A DNA stretch of 64,000 nucleotides from Nordella sp. HKS 07 (GCF_011046735.1 NZ_CP049258.1:806001-870000); one strand, 5' to 3'; numbered from the stretch's first letter, positions 17,180 to 26,527 are shown. A program made the numbers and translations. The notes: generated by a model not told the origin, from the sequence alone.

Positions 17180-18091
17180 TCAGCCCACCTTCCGGAACCT
17201 GATGGCTCTGTTCCACCCTATATAGGGCCGAAGATCGATATTCTGATCGCGATGCTCGCCGCCTTGCACCGCCGCCCACCAGGCGGCGGCAGCACCGACC
17301 GCCAGCGCGCCGGCGACGGCGAAACCGAGAAACAGCGCAAATTTCCGGGCCTTTTCGGCCGCTTCCAGTGCCTTTGCGACGCCTGACCGCAGATCCGTCA
17401 GCACCGTATCGACGCGGGACGTAGCATCGGCTTCCGCCAACCCGGTCTGCCGCATCACCATTTGGTTGAGATAGGTTCGATCGGCCTGGTCCACCTCTCC
17501 GGACGGATTGCGGAGAAGAATGCGCGTGACTTCGCCGCGCCGGGCCTCGGTTTCCGCCGGCGCGATCGCTGACGGCCGGTCGGTGCGCAGCAGCATGTCG
17601 GCAAAATAGGGAACCGGGGCGCGGTCATTGGTTGCCGCAAGCGCGGCAGTGGCGACCGCCTCGGTGCCGGTCTTGGCCGTTCCGGCGATGGTGTGGGCCG
17701 CGATCACCGCACCCAGCAGCACGCCCAATCCCCAGGCCAGCACGCCATGCATGCCGTCGCGCATCTCGCTCTCATGATCGCCCGCGGCTCTGCGCTGCAT
17801 CAGGAGACCGGTGAAATAACCGCCCGCCAGGAAACTCATGACCGTGATGAGCAGGATCCACAAGCCGAGCACGATCGCGAAGGTCACGGCGGACACGTTC
17901 TCCGCCGGATAGGGCGAAGTTATGGACAGGCCGATGGCCGTGCCGAAGGTGAAGAGGACGAAGGATATCGCCGAGGCGATCACCGCTCCCGCCGCGACGG
18001 CGGGCCAATCCACCGACGATGTCCGGTCGGTGTTGATCGTGGTCGAGAGCACGGCCACGTCCGGTTCTCGCCCGGCATCTTGGACAGACAT
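17180..18091 (-). CDS. Four-helix membrane protein of unknown function (PhnA-like annotation in relatives)
   Basis: 303 residues. Membrane segments are seen at about 29-55 (VAAGAVIASAISFVLFTFG), 68-95 (TFAIVLGLWILLITVMSFLA), 115-135 (VLAWGLGVLLGAVIAAHTIAG) and near the C-terminus (FALFLGFAVAGALAVGAAAA), with a soluble domain between the third and fourth. Similar rhizobial proteins carry the name PhnA-like, but I see no phosphonate-related motif. GGAGG at 18097-18101 is five bases before the start. It is second in an operon behind a 24-residue membrane peptide and an EcfG-like promoter, so a stress-envelope role is inferred. Confidence 0.75.
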   Translation of the reverse strand: MSVQDAGREPDVAVLSTTINTDRTSSVDWPAVAAGAVIASAISFVLFTFGTAIGLSITSPYPAENVSAVTFAIVLGLWILLITVMSFLAGGYFTGLLMQRRAAGDHESEMRDGMHGVLAWGLGVLLGAVIAAHTIAGTAKTGTEAVATAALAATNDRAPVPYFADMLLRTDRPSAIAPAETEARRGEVTRILLRNPSGEVDQADRTYLNQMVMRQTGLAEADATSRVDTVLTDLRSGVAKALEAAEKARKFALFLGFAVAGALAVGAAAAWWAAVQGGEHRDQNIDLRPYIGWNRAIRFRKVG

Positions 18092-18103
18092 GGAAACCTC
18101 CGT

Positions 18104-18178
18104 TCAGCGCAAGCCGAGCAGCGACAGAACCGCCATGACGACGACGACGAGCCCGATGAGATAAATGATCTGGTTCAT
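18104..18178 (-). CDS. 24-residue single-pass membrane microprotein
   Basis: A tiny gene, ATG at 18178 to TGA at 18104. The peptide is Met-Asn-Gln, then the hydrophobic run IIYLIGLVVVVMAVLSLLG, then Leu-Arg: one membrane helix with a short polar N-terminus. GAGGTG at 18183-18188 is a good ribosome site, four bases from the ATG. The 303-residue membrane gene starts 12 bases after its stop, with its own GGAGG. Similar tiny hydrophobic peptides ending Leu-Gly-Leu-Arg occur in Hyphomicrobiales, as far as I recall. Function unknown. Confidence 0.7.
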   Translation of the reverse strand: MNQIIYLIGLVVVVMAVLSLLGLR

Positions 18179-18207
18179 GGAACACCTCAACTTGAGAGTC
18201 AGTGGGC

Positions 18208-18232
18208 AACTGACGAGGAACCGCGAAGTTCC
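18208..18232 (-). promoter_or_regulatory. EcfG-type promoter for the microprotein operon
   Basis: On the minus strand GGAAC (18232-18228), a 16-base spacer and AGTT (18211-18208) fit the general-stress consensus GGAAC-N16/17-(C)GTT with one mismatch. The predicted start is about 20 bases before the microprotein ATG. GGAAC-N6-GTTCC here is symmetric, and the rightward half is followed after 17 bases by CGCT, a weaker match that could serve the DUF892 gene. Confidence 0.55.
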
Positions 18233-18428
18233 ATTTACCGCTTGTTGCCGGACCTCAACGGTCAGGCTTCTGTCGATGCTCTGGAACCTTTCCTCGTCCT
18301 GACAATTGGTCTCACGTCTGGCCGGTCCCCTGGAGACGAAGCGGCGCGGCTCGTGAGCTTCGACGACTAAGGGGGATGGTCAGGACTCCGTCATCACAAT
18401 GAACCCTGTCACCTGTGGAGGCCCACCC

Positions 18429-18929
18429 ATGGCATTGAACTCACTCGAGGCCCTGTTCGAAGACACGTTGCGCGACATGTACTACGCGGAGAAGAAGCTC
18501 ACCCGCATTCTTCCCAAGATGGCCAAGAAGGCCAGCAGCGAGGAACTGGCTGATGCTTTCACCTCACACGCTGAAGAGACGCGGACGCAGGTTGGCCGCA
18601 TCGAGGAGGTCTTCTCGCTGCTTGAGAAGACGCCGCGCGCCAAGAAATGCGAAGCGCTGGAGGGCCTCTCCAAGGAGAGCGAGCATGTAATGGAGGAGGC
18701 CGAAGCGGACTCCGTCATGGATGTCGGGCTCATCGCCAGCGCGCAGGCCGTTGAGCATTATGAAATCGCCCGCTACGGCACGCTTATCGCCTGGGCCACG
18801 GAGATGGGTCTCACACAGGCAGCCGAACTCCTCGAGGCAAGTCTGGCGGAAGAGAAGGCGGCGGACGAGAAACTGAGCAGCCTGGCCGAGACCGCCAATC
18901 CGGCGGCGGAACGCAGAGAGGCGGCCTAA
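18429..18929 (+). CDS. DUF892 (YciE/YciF-like) ferritin-like protein
   Basis: 166 residues from ATG 18429, chosen for TGGAGG eight bases upstream; an in-frame ATG at 18399 lacks a site. It is all-helical with LFEDTLRDMYYAEKKLTRILPKM at the start, the hallmark of DUF892, and later Glu/His positions (FTSHAEETRTQV, VEHYEIARYG) that build a di-iron four-helix bundle. The family is commonly induced by osmotic or general stress. It is divergent from the EcfG-driven membrane operon. Confidence 0.88.
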   Translation: MALNSLEALFEDTLRDMYYAEKKLTRILPKMAKKASSEELADAFTSHAEETRTQVGRIEEVFSLLEKTPRAKKCEALEGLSKESEHVMEEAEADSVMDVGLIASAQAVEHYEIARYGTLIAWATEMGLTQAAELLEASLAEEKAADEKLSSLAETANPAAERREAA

Positions 18930-19006
18930 CGTATTCCGGCGGTCGACTGGAATACAATACTGACACCGGGCGGTCCCGACCATCTCAACTTGCGCGGACC
19001 GTCCGA

Positions 19007-20527
19007 TCAGGTATCTGGCGACTCGAGCAGCTGGCGTGACAACTCGATCCTGATCACCAATCCGCCGGCCTCCCACTGGCGATCGACACGGCCGCCGAGC
19101 TGAATCGCGCTGGCCTCGACCAATCGGCTTCCAAAGCCCTTTTCGCCATCATCCAAGTGCTGTGGTCCATGTGTCTCGCGCCACACAATTTCGGCCGTCT
19201 GATCATCCAGCCTACAGGTTATATCGACGCGTCCGTCTTCGTTCGAGAGGCTGCCATACTTCGCCGCATTGGTGGCGAACTCGTGAAGCAGAAGTGCCAG
19301 GGGCGTGATCGACTTTGCGGCGATCGCCAGGTCGTCGCCGACGATCGACAAGCGCGAGCGCGCTCCCTGGTCATAGGGAAACAGAATCGCTTCAGCAAGG
19401 CCGTGCAGGGTGACGCCGCTTTCGACCGAGCTCTCGGCCGCTTCGTTCACCACCATGGTGAGCGAATGGGCCCGGCTGAGCGCGTTCAGCCGATTGGTGA
19501 CCGAAGTGGCGAGATCGGCGACGGAGGCCGCGGATCTGGCATTGAGATTGATGATGCTGCTCGTCACCGCGAAGAGATTCTTCACCCGATGATTCATCTC
19601 GCGCAGAAGCAGTTGCTGGCGCTCCCGAGCATGGTGACGCTCGGTTATGTCGCGCGCGATCTTCGAGGCCCCTAGGATATTGCCATTCGCGTCCACGATC
19701 GGGGAAATGGTGAGCGAGACATGGACGAGGCCGCCGTCCTTGCGCCGGCGGACGGTTTCATAATGATCGACACGCTCGCCCTTGCGGATACGGCTGAGGA
19801 TCGAGGCTTCTTCGACGAGCCGATCCTCCGGAATCAGGATAGTGATGGATTTGCCGACCGTCTCCTCGGCCTTGTAGCCGAACAGGTTCTCGGCACCGCG
19901 ATTCCAGCTTTGGATGATCCCGTCCAGATTCTTGGCGACGATGGCGTCGTCGGATGATTCGACCAGCGCCATGAGCCGGCTGGCGGCCAGATCCGCACCA
20001 TGGCGCTCTATGCTGAGACTGAGCTGGCGCGCCAGGATCAGCGCAATCTCACGCTCCTCCTCGTCGAACACATGCGGCGCGTCATAGTAGAGCATGAATT
20101 TGCCGACTGTCGCGCGATTGAGGGTGACCGGGATAAAAGCCAGCGCCTGGATTCCCTCCTGGCGCAGAACGGGCAAGAGGCTACTCGTCTCATCCGATTT
20201 GGCGACGTCACCGATGAAGATGGGCTCCGGATCCCGTTGCCCCTGACGCCAAGGCGAGTGTCCATCGACGGCCTTGCGATAGGTGTCGGAAAGATCTCGC
20301 CAGGCGACGAAGCGCATGACCCCTCCCTGGTCGAAACGAAGGATGGACGCCTTGCCGCAATCGAGTAGCTCGATCATCGCGTCGAGGCTGGCCTCATAAA
20401 TCTCCGAAAGCGAAGGGGCGCCATACAAACGGTCAGTGAGACGATAGACGGCCCGCCACCTGAACATGCGCTCGCCTGGCAGCAACGGCGGCTGACCGCT
20501 AACAGCCTTATTCTTGGGATTCCTCAC
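19007..20527 (-). CDS. HWE-family sensor histidine kinase with GAF and PAS domains
   Basis: 506 residues, soluble. A GAF domain lies at about 35-185, a PAS domain at about 190-310 (LVESSDDAIVAKNLDGIIQSWN, SKIARDITERHH), and the HWE/HisKA_2 kinase core follows with phosphoacceptor His313 in REMNHRVKNLF and N box EFATNAAKYGSLS. This kinase class often feeds the PhyR-NepR-EcfG general stress switch. With EcfG-like promoters a few hundred bases away, a role in stress sensing is plausible but not shown. No response regulator is adjacent. Confidence 0.88.
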   Translation of the reverse strand: MRNPKNKAVSGQPPLLPGERMFRWRAVYRLTDRLYGAPSLSEIYEASLDAMIELLDCGKASILRFDQGGVMRFVAWRDLSDTYRKAVDGHSPWRQGQRDPEPIFIGDVAKSDETSSLLPVLRQEGIQALAFIPVTLNRATVGKFMLYYDAPHVFDEEEREIALILARQLSLSIERHGADLAASRLMALVESSDDAIVAKNLDGIIQSWNRGAENLFGYKAEETVGKSITILIPEDRLVEEASILSRIRKGERVDHYETVRRRKDGGLVHVSLTISPIVDANGNILGASKIARDITERHHARERQQLLLREMNHRVKNLFAVTSSIINLNARSAASVADLATSVTNRLNALSRAHSLTMVVNEAAESSVESGVTLHGLAEAILFPYDQGARSRLSIVGDDLAIAAKSITPLALLLHEFATNAAKYGSLSNEDGRVDITCRLDDQTAEIVWRETHGPQHLDDGEKGFGSRLVEASAIQLGGRVDRQWEAGGLVIRIELSRQLLESPDT

Positions 20528-20731
20528 CGTCCGGTCCTCTTACACGGGACGGACGCTATCAATCCGCACGCGTCGTGAACAGCGAAATTTTGGCCCTACA
20601 GAGCGATGACCGCCGTCGGATGCGGTGCTCAGCACTCGAGAAATCATGGCGTACTGGACAAGCGGCGCAAAGCTGGATATGGCGCGGCAGCATTCAGAAC
20701 CGAAGCCCGAAAATGCGGGTGAACCGAGACT

Positions 20732-21220
20732 ATGAGCAAGACACCCGACTGGCATCGCACTGCCCTCATCGTGAGTATCCTGGCCGCCTTCGTTTCGATT
20801 GGCGGCGCGGTCTGGACCATCAACATCCAGAAGCAGAGTGCGGCGGAACTCGCCCGCATCCGCAATGTCGGCGGACTCGATCAAAAAAGCGTCGAGTTCG
20901 CCATGATCCTGCTCAAGAAGCCCAATGCCAGCGTGGCCGAGCGCCGATGGGCGGTCGACGTGCTCAGCATCGCCGAGAAAGTGCCGATGTCCGGCACGCG
21001 CCGCCAGCAGATCGCGCGATCGAAGCAGCCCCTCCCCGAGCTCGGCAAATATATCCCGGAGGCAAGGGAACTGAACGACAAGCTCGAGGCGATTCCCTTC
21101 TGGTTAGGACTGGCGGCCGATGTGATTGATGTGATGGACAGCCTGCCATCGGTGAGCGACTCCGCGGTCGAGACGCTGGGCGGCGGGCTTCTGGACCTGC
21201 CGGCCTTGACCGCTCCCTGA
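20732..21220 (+). CDS. Membrane-anchored hypothetical protein
   Basis: 162 residues with one N-terminal membrane helix (ALIVSILAAFVSIGGAVWTI) and a soluble helical tail. I do not recognise a domain. The reading is supported by codon bias. It lies between the HWE kinase and Ku, divergent from the former and convergent with the latter. Confidence 0.6.
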   Translation: MSKTPDWHRTALIVSILAAFVSIGGAVWTINIQKQSAAELARIRNVGGLDQKSVEFAMILLKKPNASVAERRWAVDVLSIAEKVPMSGTRRQQIARSKQPLPELGKYIPEARELNDKLEAIPFWLGLAADVIDVMDSLPSVSDSAVETLGGGLLDLPALTAP

Positions 21221-21238
21221 CGCAACCCGCCGTCGGCG

Positions 21239-22069
21239 CTACTTCTTCTTGCCGCCTTTCTTGGCCGGCGGCGTCTTGCCGGCCGATTTGTCGCCCTTCA
21301 CGCTCTTCTTGAGCGCTTCCATGAGGTCGACGACATTGGCACCTTTGGGCCGCTCTTCATCCGACTTGACGATCAGCTTCTTGCCTTTGGACTTCTGCTG
21401 GACGAGTTCATGGAGACGCACTTCATAGGTATTGCGGAACTGTCCGGCATCGAAGGGACGAGTATTCTCGGCGATCAGCTTGGCGGCCAGATCCACCAGT
21501 TCCGGATTGACCTTTGCATCCGGAATCTCACCGAAATATTTGTCGGCCGCCCGGATCTCATTGGCATAGCGCAGAATATACATGGCGAGCCCCTGTTCCA
21601 GGGCGCCAACGGCAACGAGATATTCGCGCCCTGACATGGTGATCTGCCCCAGGCCCAGCTTGCGCTTGCGTCCCAGCGCCGCCTGGATCACGCGGTAGCC
21701 TTCGATCTGGAACTCGTCTTCAGGAACAAGGTAATACGGCGCCTCGAAATAGCGCGGATCGATATCGTCGACCGAGACGAACTCCACCAAGTCGAGGGTC
21801 TTCTTGCTCTCGAGACGAACAGCATCGAGTTCCTCGGGCTCGAGGACCACATAATTGCCCTCGCTGACCTCGTAACCCTTGACGATATCGGCCTCGTCGA
21901 CCGGCTCGCCGGCGACCGTCTTCACATAGTTGACGCGCTTGCCGGACGGCTTGTGGATCTGGTTGAGGCCGCTGCTCGACGGCTCGACGGCGCTGTAGAT
22001 CTGGACGGCAATCTGGACGAGAGAGAGCTTGATGAAGCCCTTCCAATAGGGTCGGCCTGTGGGCGCCAT
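21239..22069 (-). CDS. ku: Ku, non-homologous end-joining protein
   Basis: 276 residues. The bacterial Ku core is plain: WKGFIKLSLVQIAVQIYSAV, HKPSGKRVNYVKTV, VKGYEVSEGNYVVLEPEEL and YFEAPYYLVPED. The C-terminus is a Lys/Pro/Gly tail (AGKTPPAKKGGKKK) typical of bacterial Ku, where it modulates DNA binding. Ku binds double-strand ends and recruits LigD; no ligD is in the window. It is next to another DNA-damage gene (SRAP). Confidence 0.95.
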   Translation of the reverse strand: MAPTGRPYWKGFIKLSLVQIAVQIYSAVEPSSSGLNQIHKPSGKRVNYVKTVAGEPVDEADIVKGYEVSEGNYVVLEPEELDAVRLESKKTLDLVEFVSVDDIDPRYFEAPYYLVPEDEFQIEGYRVIQAALGRKRKLGLGQITMSGREYLVAVGALEQGLAMYILRYANEIRAADKYFGEIPDAKVNPELVDLAAKLIAENTRPFDAGQFRNTYEVRLHELVQQKSKGKKLIVKSDEERPKGANVVDLMEALKKSVKGDKSAGKTPPAKKGGKKK

Positions 22070-22153
22070 GGGACGAACTCACTGTGAACAAACTGACCAA
22101 AGGTAGAGTCTATCATGAACGGGTTAAGACCGTATTAGGGAAAAGGAGCCATC

Positions 22154-22278
22154 CTAGAGCGCTTCCCGCGAAAGTTGCTCGACTTTCGCGACAAGGAAGC
22201 GCTCCAGGTATATGTAATCGAGCCTTTTTATCCCGTTTTGATCGAATCCATGGATTCGATCAAAACGGGAAAGGCTCT
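22154..22278. repeat. Composite hairpin repeat, family B, between ku and the SRAP gene
   Basis: The first hairpin has outer arms GAGCGCTTCC and GGAAGCGCTC and inner arms GAAAGT and ACTTTC. The second is a perfect 38-base palindrome at 22232-22269, further bracketed by GAGCCTTT and AAGGCTC. A related copy with changed but still paired arms is at 52314-52405. Confidence 0.85.
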
Positions 22279-22286
22279 AATTGCCT

Positions 22287-22994
22287 TCAGATGAGTGATG
22301 CCTGGACGGCCACCCGGTCGATCAGTTCCGGTAGGTCGTTCTTCACATTGCCGACCTTCTTGTCGACCGGCCAGGCGGCCATGCGCGCGCTCGCAAATGG
22401 CTTCAGCAGCGCCTTCAGCTCATTGTCATTGGCGGGCTCCTCGCCAAGCCATCTGGCCCAGTCTTCCTCGCCCAGAACGACCGGCATGCGGTCATGGATC
22501 GGCGCCATGAGTTCATTGGCTTCCGTCGTGATGACGGTGCAGGATTTCAGCCACTCGCCGGTCTGCGGGTCCTTCCAGCTTTCCCACAGGCCGGCGAGCG
22601 GCATGATCTGATGATTGCCCATCGCGATGGCGAAGGGCTGCTTGTCGCCGATGCCGGCGCGCCGCCATTCAAAGAAGCCGCCGGCCAGAACGAGGCAGCG
22701 CCGTCCGGCCTTCCAGGCGCTCCGAAACGAGGCTTTCGAGTCCACCGTATCGGCGCGCGCATTGAAGGTGCTGAAGCCGCCTTTCATGTCCTTCGCCCAG
22801 GACGGGATCAGACCCCAGCGCATAGGTTCGACGGTGCGCACACCGTCCTTCGAGGTCATGGCCGGCACCGGCATTGTGGGCGGCACATTGAAGCGACGCG
22901 GCATCTTCCAGAGCCAGTAATCGCCAGCGCGACGCCGGAAGGGATTGAGCTTGGTTTCACTGACCTCATCGGGATCGAAGATCCGGCCGCACAT
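22287..22994 (-). CDS. SOS response-associated peptidase (SRAP, YedK/HMCES-like)
   Basis: 235 residues from ATG 22994, chosen because catalytic Cys2 must follow the start (MCGRIF). NVPPTMPVPAM, FNARADTV (the Asn/Arg pair), GFFEW (the Glu) and APIHDRMPVV (the His) are the conserved SRAP active site. The family forms a thiazolidine crosslink with abasic sites in single-stranded DNA and shields them from cleavage. It lies beside ku on the same strand, making a small DNA-protection neighbourhood. An upstream extension of the frame is not expected to be translated. Confidence 0.93.
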   Translation of the reverse strand: MCGRIFDPDEVSETKLNPFRRRAGDYWLWKMPRRFNVPPTMPVPAMTSKDGVRTVEPMRWGLIPSWAKDMKGGFSTFNARADTVDSKASFRSAWKAGRRCLVLAGGFFEWRRAGIGDKQPFAIAMGNHQIMPLAGLWESWKDPQTGEWLKSCTVITTEANELMAPIHDRMPVVLGEEDWARWLGEEPANDNELKALLKPFASARMAAWPVDKKVGNVKNDLPELIDRVAVQASLI

Positions 22995-23050
22995 GGAGGA
23001 TTTCCCACTCTGTGTCTGGACTGATTTCCGCTCTGGAGAGGCGCCTTCCC

Positions 23051-26000
23051 CTACTCCGCCGCCAGCGCCGCCGGCATCTTCATCTTGCCGGAGCGCCACG
23101 CATCGAGCAATTCGCTTTCGCGCGCCTTGGCCGCCTTCAAATGGCGCTCCTTGACATGGCCATAACCGCGGATCTGCTCCGGGATGCCGGCGATCTCAGC
23201 GGCAAGCGCGATATTGGCGGGTGTGAGCAATCCGAGAAGCTCCTCGATCACCGCGCGATACTCGCCGATCAGCGCGCGCTCGGTCTGGCGCTCATGACTA
23301 CGGCCGAATGGATCGAAGGCCGTCCCGCGCAGGAACTTCGCCCAGGCAAGAACCCGGAAAGCCGGCATCATCCACGGGCCGAATGTCATCTTCCGCGGCA
23401 CGCCGGTGACCGGATCGGTCTTGGCCAGCATCGGCGGCGCCAGATGGAAGGTGAGCTTGCCGCCTTTGAAGCGCTTGCCGAGCTCCCGGTCGAAGGAGCC
23501 ATCGGTATAGAGTCGCGCCACTTCATATTCGTCCTTGTAGGCCATGAGCTTGAAGAGATAGCGCGCCACCGCGCGCGACAGCGCTTCCGATTTCGGCGCC
23601 ACTTCGGCTTCGCGCCGGCGGACCTTGGCAACGAAATCGCCGTAGTCGGCTGCATAGGCCTCGTTCTGATAGGAAGCGAGGAAGGTCGAGCGCCGCGCCA
23701 CCATCTGATCCAGCGTTTCGTCCGCCGCGCCAGGCTGATTCGGCTCGACGATCTTCTCGACCGCCGCGAGATCATGCGCGGTACGCCGGCCCCACAGGAA
23801 CGCATCGAGATTCATCTTCACCGCCTGGCCGTTGAGGCGGATCGCCTGCTCGATGGAGGTGGCCTGCAGCGGGATCAGCCCCTTCTGATAGGCGAAGCCC
23901 AAAGTGAAAAGATTGCTCGCGATCGAATCGCCCATCAGCTGCGTGGCGATGCGCGTGGCGTCGATCGCATGCACTTCGCCTTCTTTCACCCGCGTCTCGA
24001 TCTTGAGCAGCATCTCTTCCGAGGGGATCTGGAGATCGGGCTTCTGGGTGAAGGAGGCCGGCATGATTTCGGCGATATTGAGCACCGCATGAGTCCGCTC
24101 GGGCGAGGCGCCGGCCAGGACCTTCTCGGCCGCCGAGGTCACGAGATCGCAGCCGAGGATGAGATCGGCGGCGCCCGAGGCGATGCGCACGGCAGATATG
24201 TCTTCCGGCCTGGCGGCGATCTTCAGATGGCTCACCACCGCGCCGTTCTTCTGCGACAGCCCGACCATGTCGATGATGCCGCAGCCCTTCTCCTCGATAT
24301 GCGCCGCCATGCCGAGAATGTGGCCAATAGTGATGACGCCGGTGCCGCCGATGCCGGTGACCATGATCGACCAGGGCCGGTCAAGTATCGACAGTTGCGG
24401 CTCAGGCAGAACCTCGAAGAGAGCATTGCTGCCCGGAAGGCTCTTGGCATCGAGCCCACGCACCAGCTCGGCGCCTTCCACCGTCACGAAGCTCGGGCAG
24501 AAGCCTTTAAGGCAGGAGTAATCCTTGTTGCAGGCCGACTGGTCGATCTGCCGCTTGCGCCCGAAAGGCGTCTCGACCGGAGCGACCGCAACACAGTTCG
24601 ACTGCACGCCGCAATCGCCGCAGCCCTCGCAGACAAGCTCATTGATGAAGACCCGTTTGTTCGGGTCCGGGAAGGCACCGCGCTTGCGCCGGCGCCGCTT
24701 CTCGGCGGCGCAAGTCTGGTCGTAGATGATGACCGAGGTGCCCTCGACACCCGTGAACTCCTTCTGCACCGCATTGAGATCGTCGCGGTGATGGAAGGTG
24801 ACCCCGGACGGGAAGGCCGCAGGATATTGTTTGCCCGGCTCGTCGGAGACCACGGCGATGCGGTCAACGCCTTCGGCGCGCACCTGATTGGCGATCATCG
24901 GCACGTTGAGCTTGCCGTCATGCGCCTGCCCGCCGGTCATGGCGACCGCGTCATTATAGAGGATCTTGTAGGTTATGTTCACATCCGCCCCGAGCGCCGC
25001 GCGGATAGCGAGAAGTCCCGAGTGGTTATACGTACCATCGCCGAGATTCTGGAAGATGTGCCGGCGTTTGGAGAACGGCGCCTCGCCGACCCAGTTGGCA
25101 CCCTCGCCGCCCATCTGCGTCGAGCCATGGGTGTTGCGCGCCGGCATCGACTGCACCATCCAGTGGCAGCCTATGCCAGCATAGCCGCGCGCGCCTTCGG
25201 GAAGCACGGTCGAGGAGTTGTGGGGACAGCCGGCGCAGAAATAGGGCGTGCGGGCAAGGAGATCGGGTGCGTTGCTGATCCGGCCCTGCGCCGCCTTGAT
25301 AGCGTCGAGCTTCTCGGCCACTTGCGGCCAGTGTTTGTGGCCAAGCACACGGTCGCCGATGGCGATGGCGATCTGATTGGGCTCGAGCGTGCCATAGACG
25401 GGGAAAAGATGCTCGCCCTGCTCATCCTTCTTTCCGACGATGATCGCATGCTTGCGGTCGTTGAACAGCAATTCGCGCACATGCGTCTCGAGCAGGTCGC
25501 GTTTCTCCTCGACGCAGATGATGAGATCGAGCCCGCTCGCGAATTCATGCATGATGGCGGAATCGAGCGGCCAGATGAGGCCGATCTTGAGGAGGCGCAG
25601 GCCGATCTTGGCGGCCATGACCTCGTCGATGCCGAGCTCCTCCAGCGCCTGGCGCGTGTCGAGATAGCTTTTGCCGACACTGGCGATGCCGATTTTGGGG
25701 TGTGGCCCGCCGCGGAAGACGATCTGGTTGAGCTCATTCTCCCGCGCGAAGGCAATGGCCGCCTGGCGCTTGAAATTGTGCAGACGCTTTTCCTGGTCGT
25801 GGCGGTCGTCATTGGGCCTGATATTGAGCCCGCCCGGCGGCATCTTGAAATCCTTCGGCACCTTCGGGCGGATGCGGTGCAGCCCCGCCTCGATGACACC
25901 GGTCGATTCCACCGTGTCATGCAGGCATTTGACGCCCACCCAGGTGCCGGCGAAACGCGACAGCGCCCAGCCATAGATCGAATAGTCGTAAAGCTCCTGC

Positions 26001-26527
26001 AAGCCGGCCGGATTGAGGATCGGGATCATGGCATCGAGAAGCGCAATCTCGCTCTGATGCGGCACGGTGGAGGACTCGGCGCCATGGTCGTCGCCCGCCA
26101 TGACCAGTACACCGCCATGCTTGGACGTCCCCGCCGCATTGGCATGGCGCAGCACGTCGCCGCTCCGGTCGACGCCCGGCCCTTTGCCGTACCAGATGCT
26201 GAAGACGCCGTCATAGGCGCCCTCGCCCCACATCTCGGCCTGCTGGCTGCCCCAGACGGCGGTGGCCGCCAGATCCTCATTGAGGCCGGGATGGAACTTG
26301 ATGGCTTCCGGCTTGAGCAGCTTTTCGGCGCGCTCGAAGGCCTGATCGACGCCACCTACCGGGGAGCCGCGATAGCCGGTGACATAGCCCGCGGTATTGA
26401 GCCCGGCCTCGCGGTCGAGCGCCTTCTGGGCGAGTGTCGCCCGCACCATGACCTGAGGACCCGAAATGAATACCCGGTCCTTGGTCAGATCATATTTGTC
26501 GTCGAGCGAAGCCGGTGCCTGAGTCAT
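23051..26527 (-). CDS. Indolepyruvate ferredoxin oxidoreductase, fused alpha-beta form
   Basis: 1158 residues from ATG 26527. Order: an IorA-like pyrimidine/TPP region (FISGPQVMVRATLAQKAL; GYRGSPVGGVDQAF), a TPP-binding part (FCAGCPHNSST; GEGANWVGEAPF), Cys-rich iron-sulfur motifs (CEGCGDCGVQSNC; CNKDYSCLKGFC), and an IorB-like gamma domain (ITGIGGTGVITIGHIL written here as VTGIGGTGVITIGHIL). This large oxygen-tolerant form oxidatively decarboxylates aryl 2-oxoacids to acyl-CoA in aromatic amino acid breakdown. It is divergent from the chromate genes. Confidence 0.93.
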   Translation of the reverse strand: MTQAPASLDDKYDLTKDRVFISGPQVMVRATLAQKALDREAGLNTAGYVTGYRGSPVGGVDQAFERAEKLLKPEAIKFHPGLNEDLAATAVWGSQQAEMWGEGAYDGVFSIWYGKGPGVDRSGDVLRHANAAGTSKHGGVLVMAGDDHGAESSTVPHQSEIALLDAMIPILNPAGLQELYDYSIYGWALSRFAGTWVGVKCLHDTVESTGVIEAGLHRIRPKVPKDFKMPPGGLNIRPNDDRHDQEKRLHNFKRQAAIAFARENELNQIVFRGGPHPKIGIASVGKSYLDTRQALEELGIDEVMAAKIGLRLLKIGLIWPLDSAIMHEFASGLDLIICVEEKRDLLETHVRELLFNDRKHAIIVGKKDEQGEHLFPVYGTLEPNQIAIAIGDRVLGHKHWPQVAEKLDAIKAAQGRISNAPDLLARTPYFCAGCPHNSSTVLPEGARGYAGIGCHWMVQSMPARNTHGSTQMGGEGANWVGEAPFSKRRHIFQNLGDGTYNHSGLLAIRAALGADVNITYKILYNDAVAMTGGQAHDGKLNVPMIANQVRAEGVDRIAVVSDEPGKQYPAAFPSGVTFHHRDDLNAVQKEFTGVEGTSVIIYDQTCAAEKRRRRKRGAFPDPNKRVFINELVCEGCGDCGVQSNCVAVAPVETPFGRKRQIDQSACNKDYSCLKGFCPSFVTVEGAELVRGLDAKSLPGSNALFEVLPEPQLSILDRPWSIMVTGIGGTGVITIGHILGMAAHIEEKGCGIIDMVGLSQKNGAVVSHLKIAARPEDISAVRIASGAADLILGCDLVTSAAEKVLAGASPERTHAVLNIAEIMPASFTQKPDLQIPSEEMLLKIETRVKEGEVHAIDATRIATQLMGDSIASNLFTLGFAYQKGLIPLQATSIEQAIRLNGQAVKMNLDAFLWGRRTAHDLAAVEKIVEPNQPGAADETLDQMVARRSTFLASYQNEAYAADYGDFVAKVRRREAEVAPKSEALSRAVARYLFKLMAYKDEYEVARLYTDGSFDRELGKRFKGGKLTFHLAPPMLAKTDPVTGVPRKMTFGPWMMPAFRVLAWAKFLRGTAFDPFGRSHERQTERALIGEYRAVIEELLGLLTPANIALAAEIAGIPEQIRGYGHVKERHLKAAKARESELLDAWRSGKMKMPAALAAE

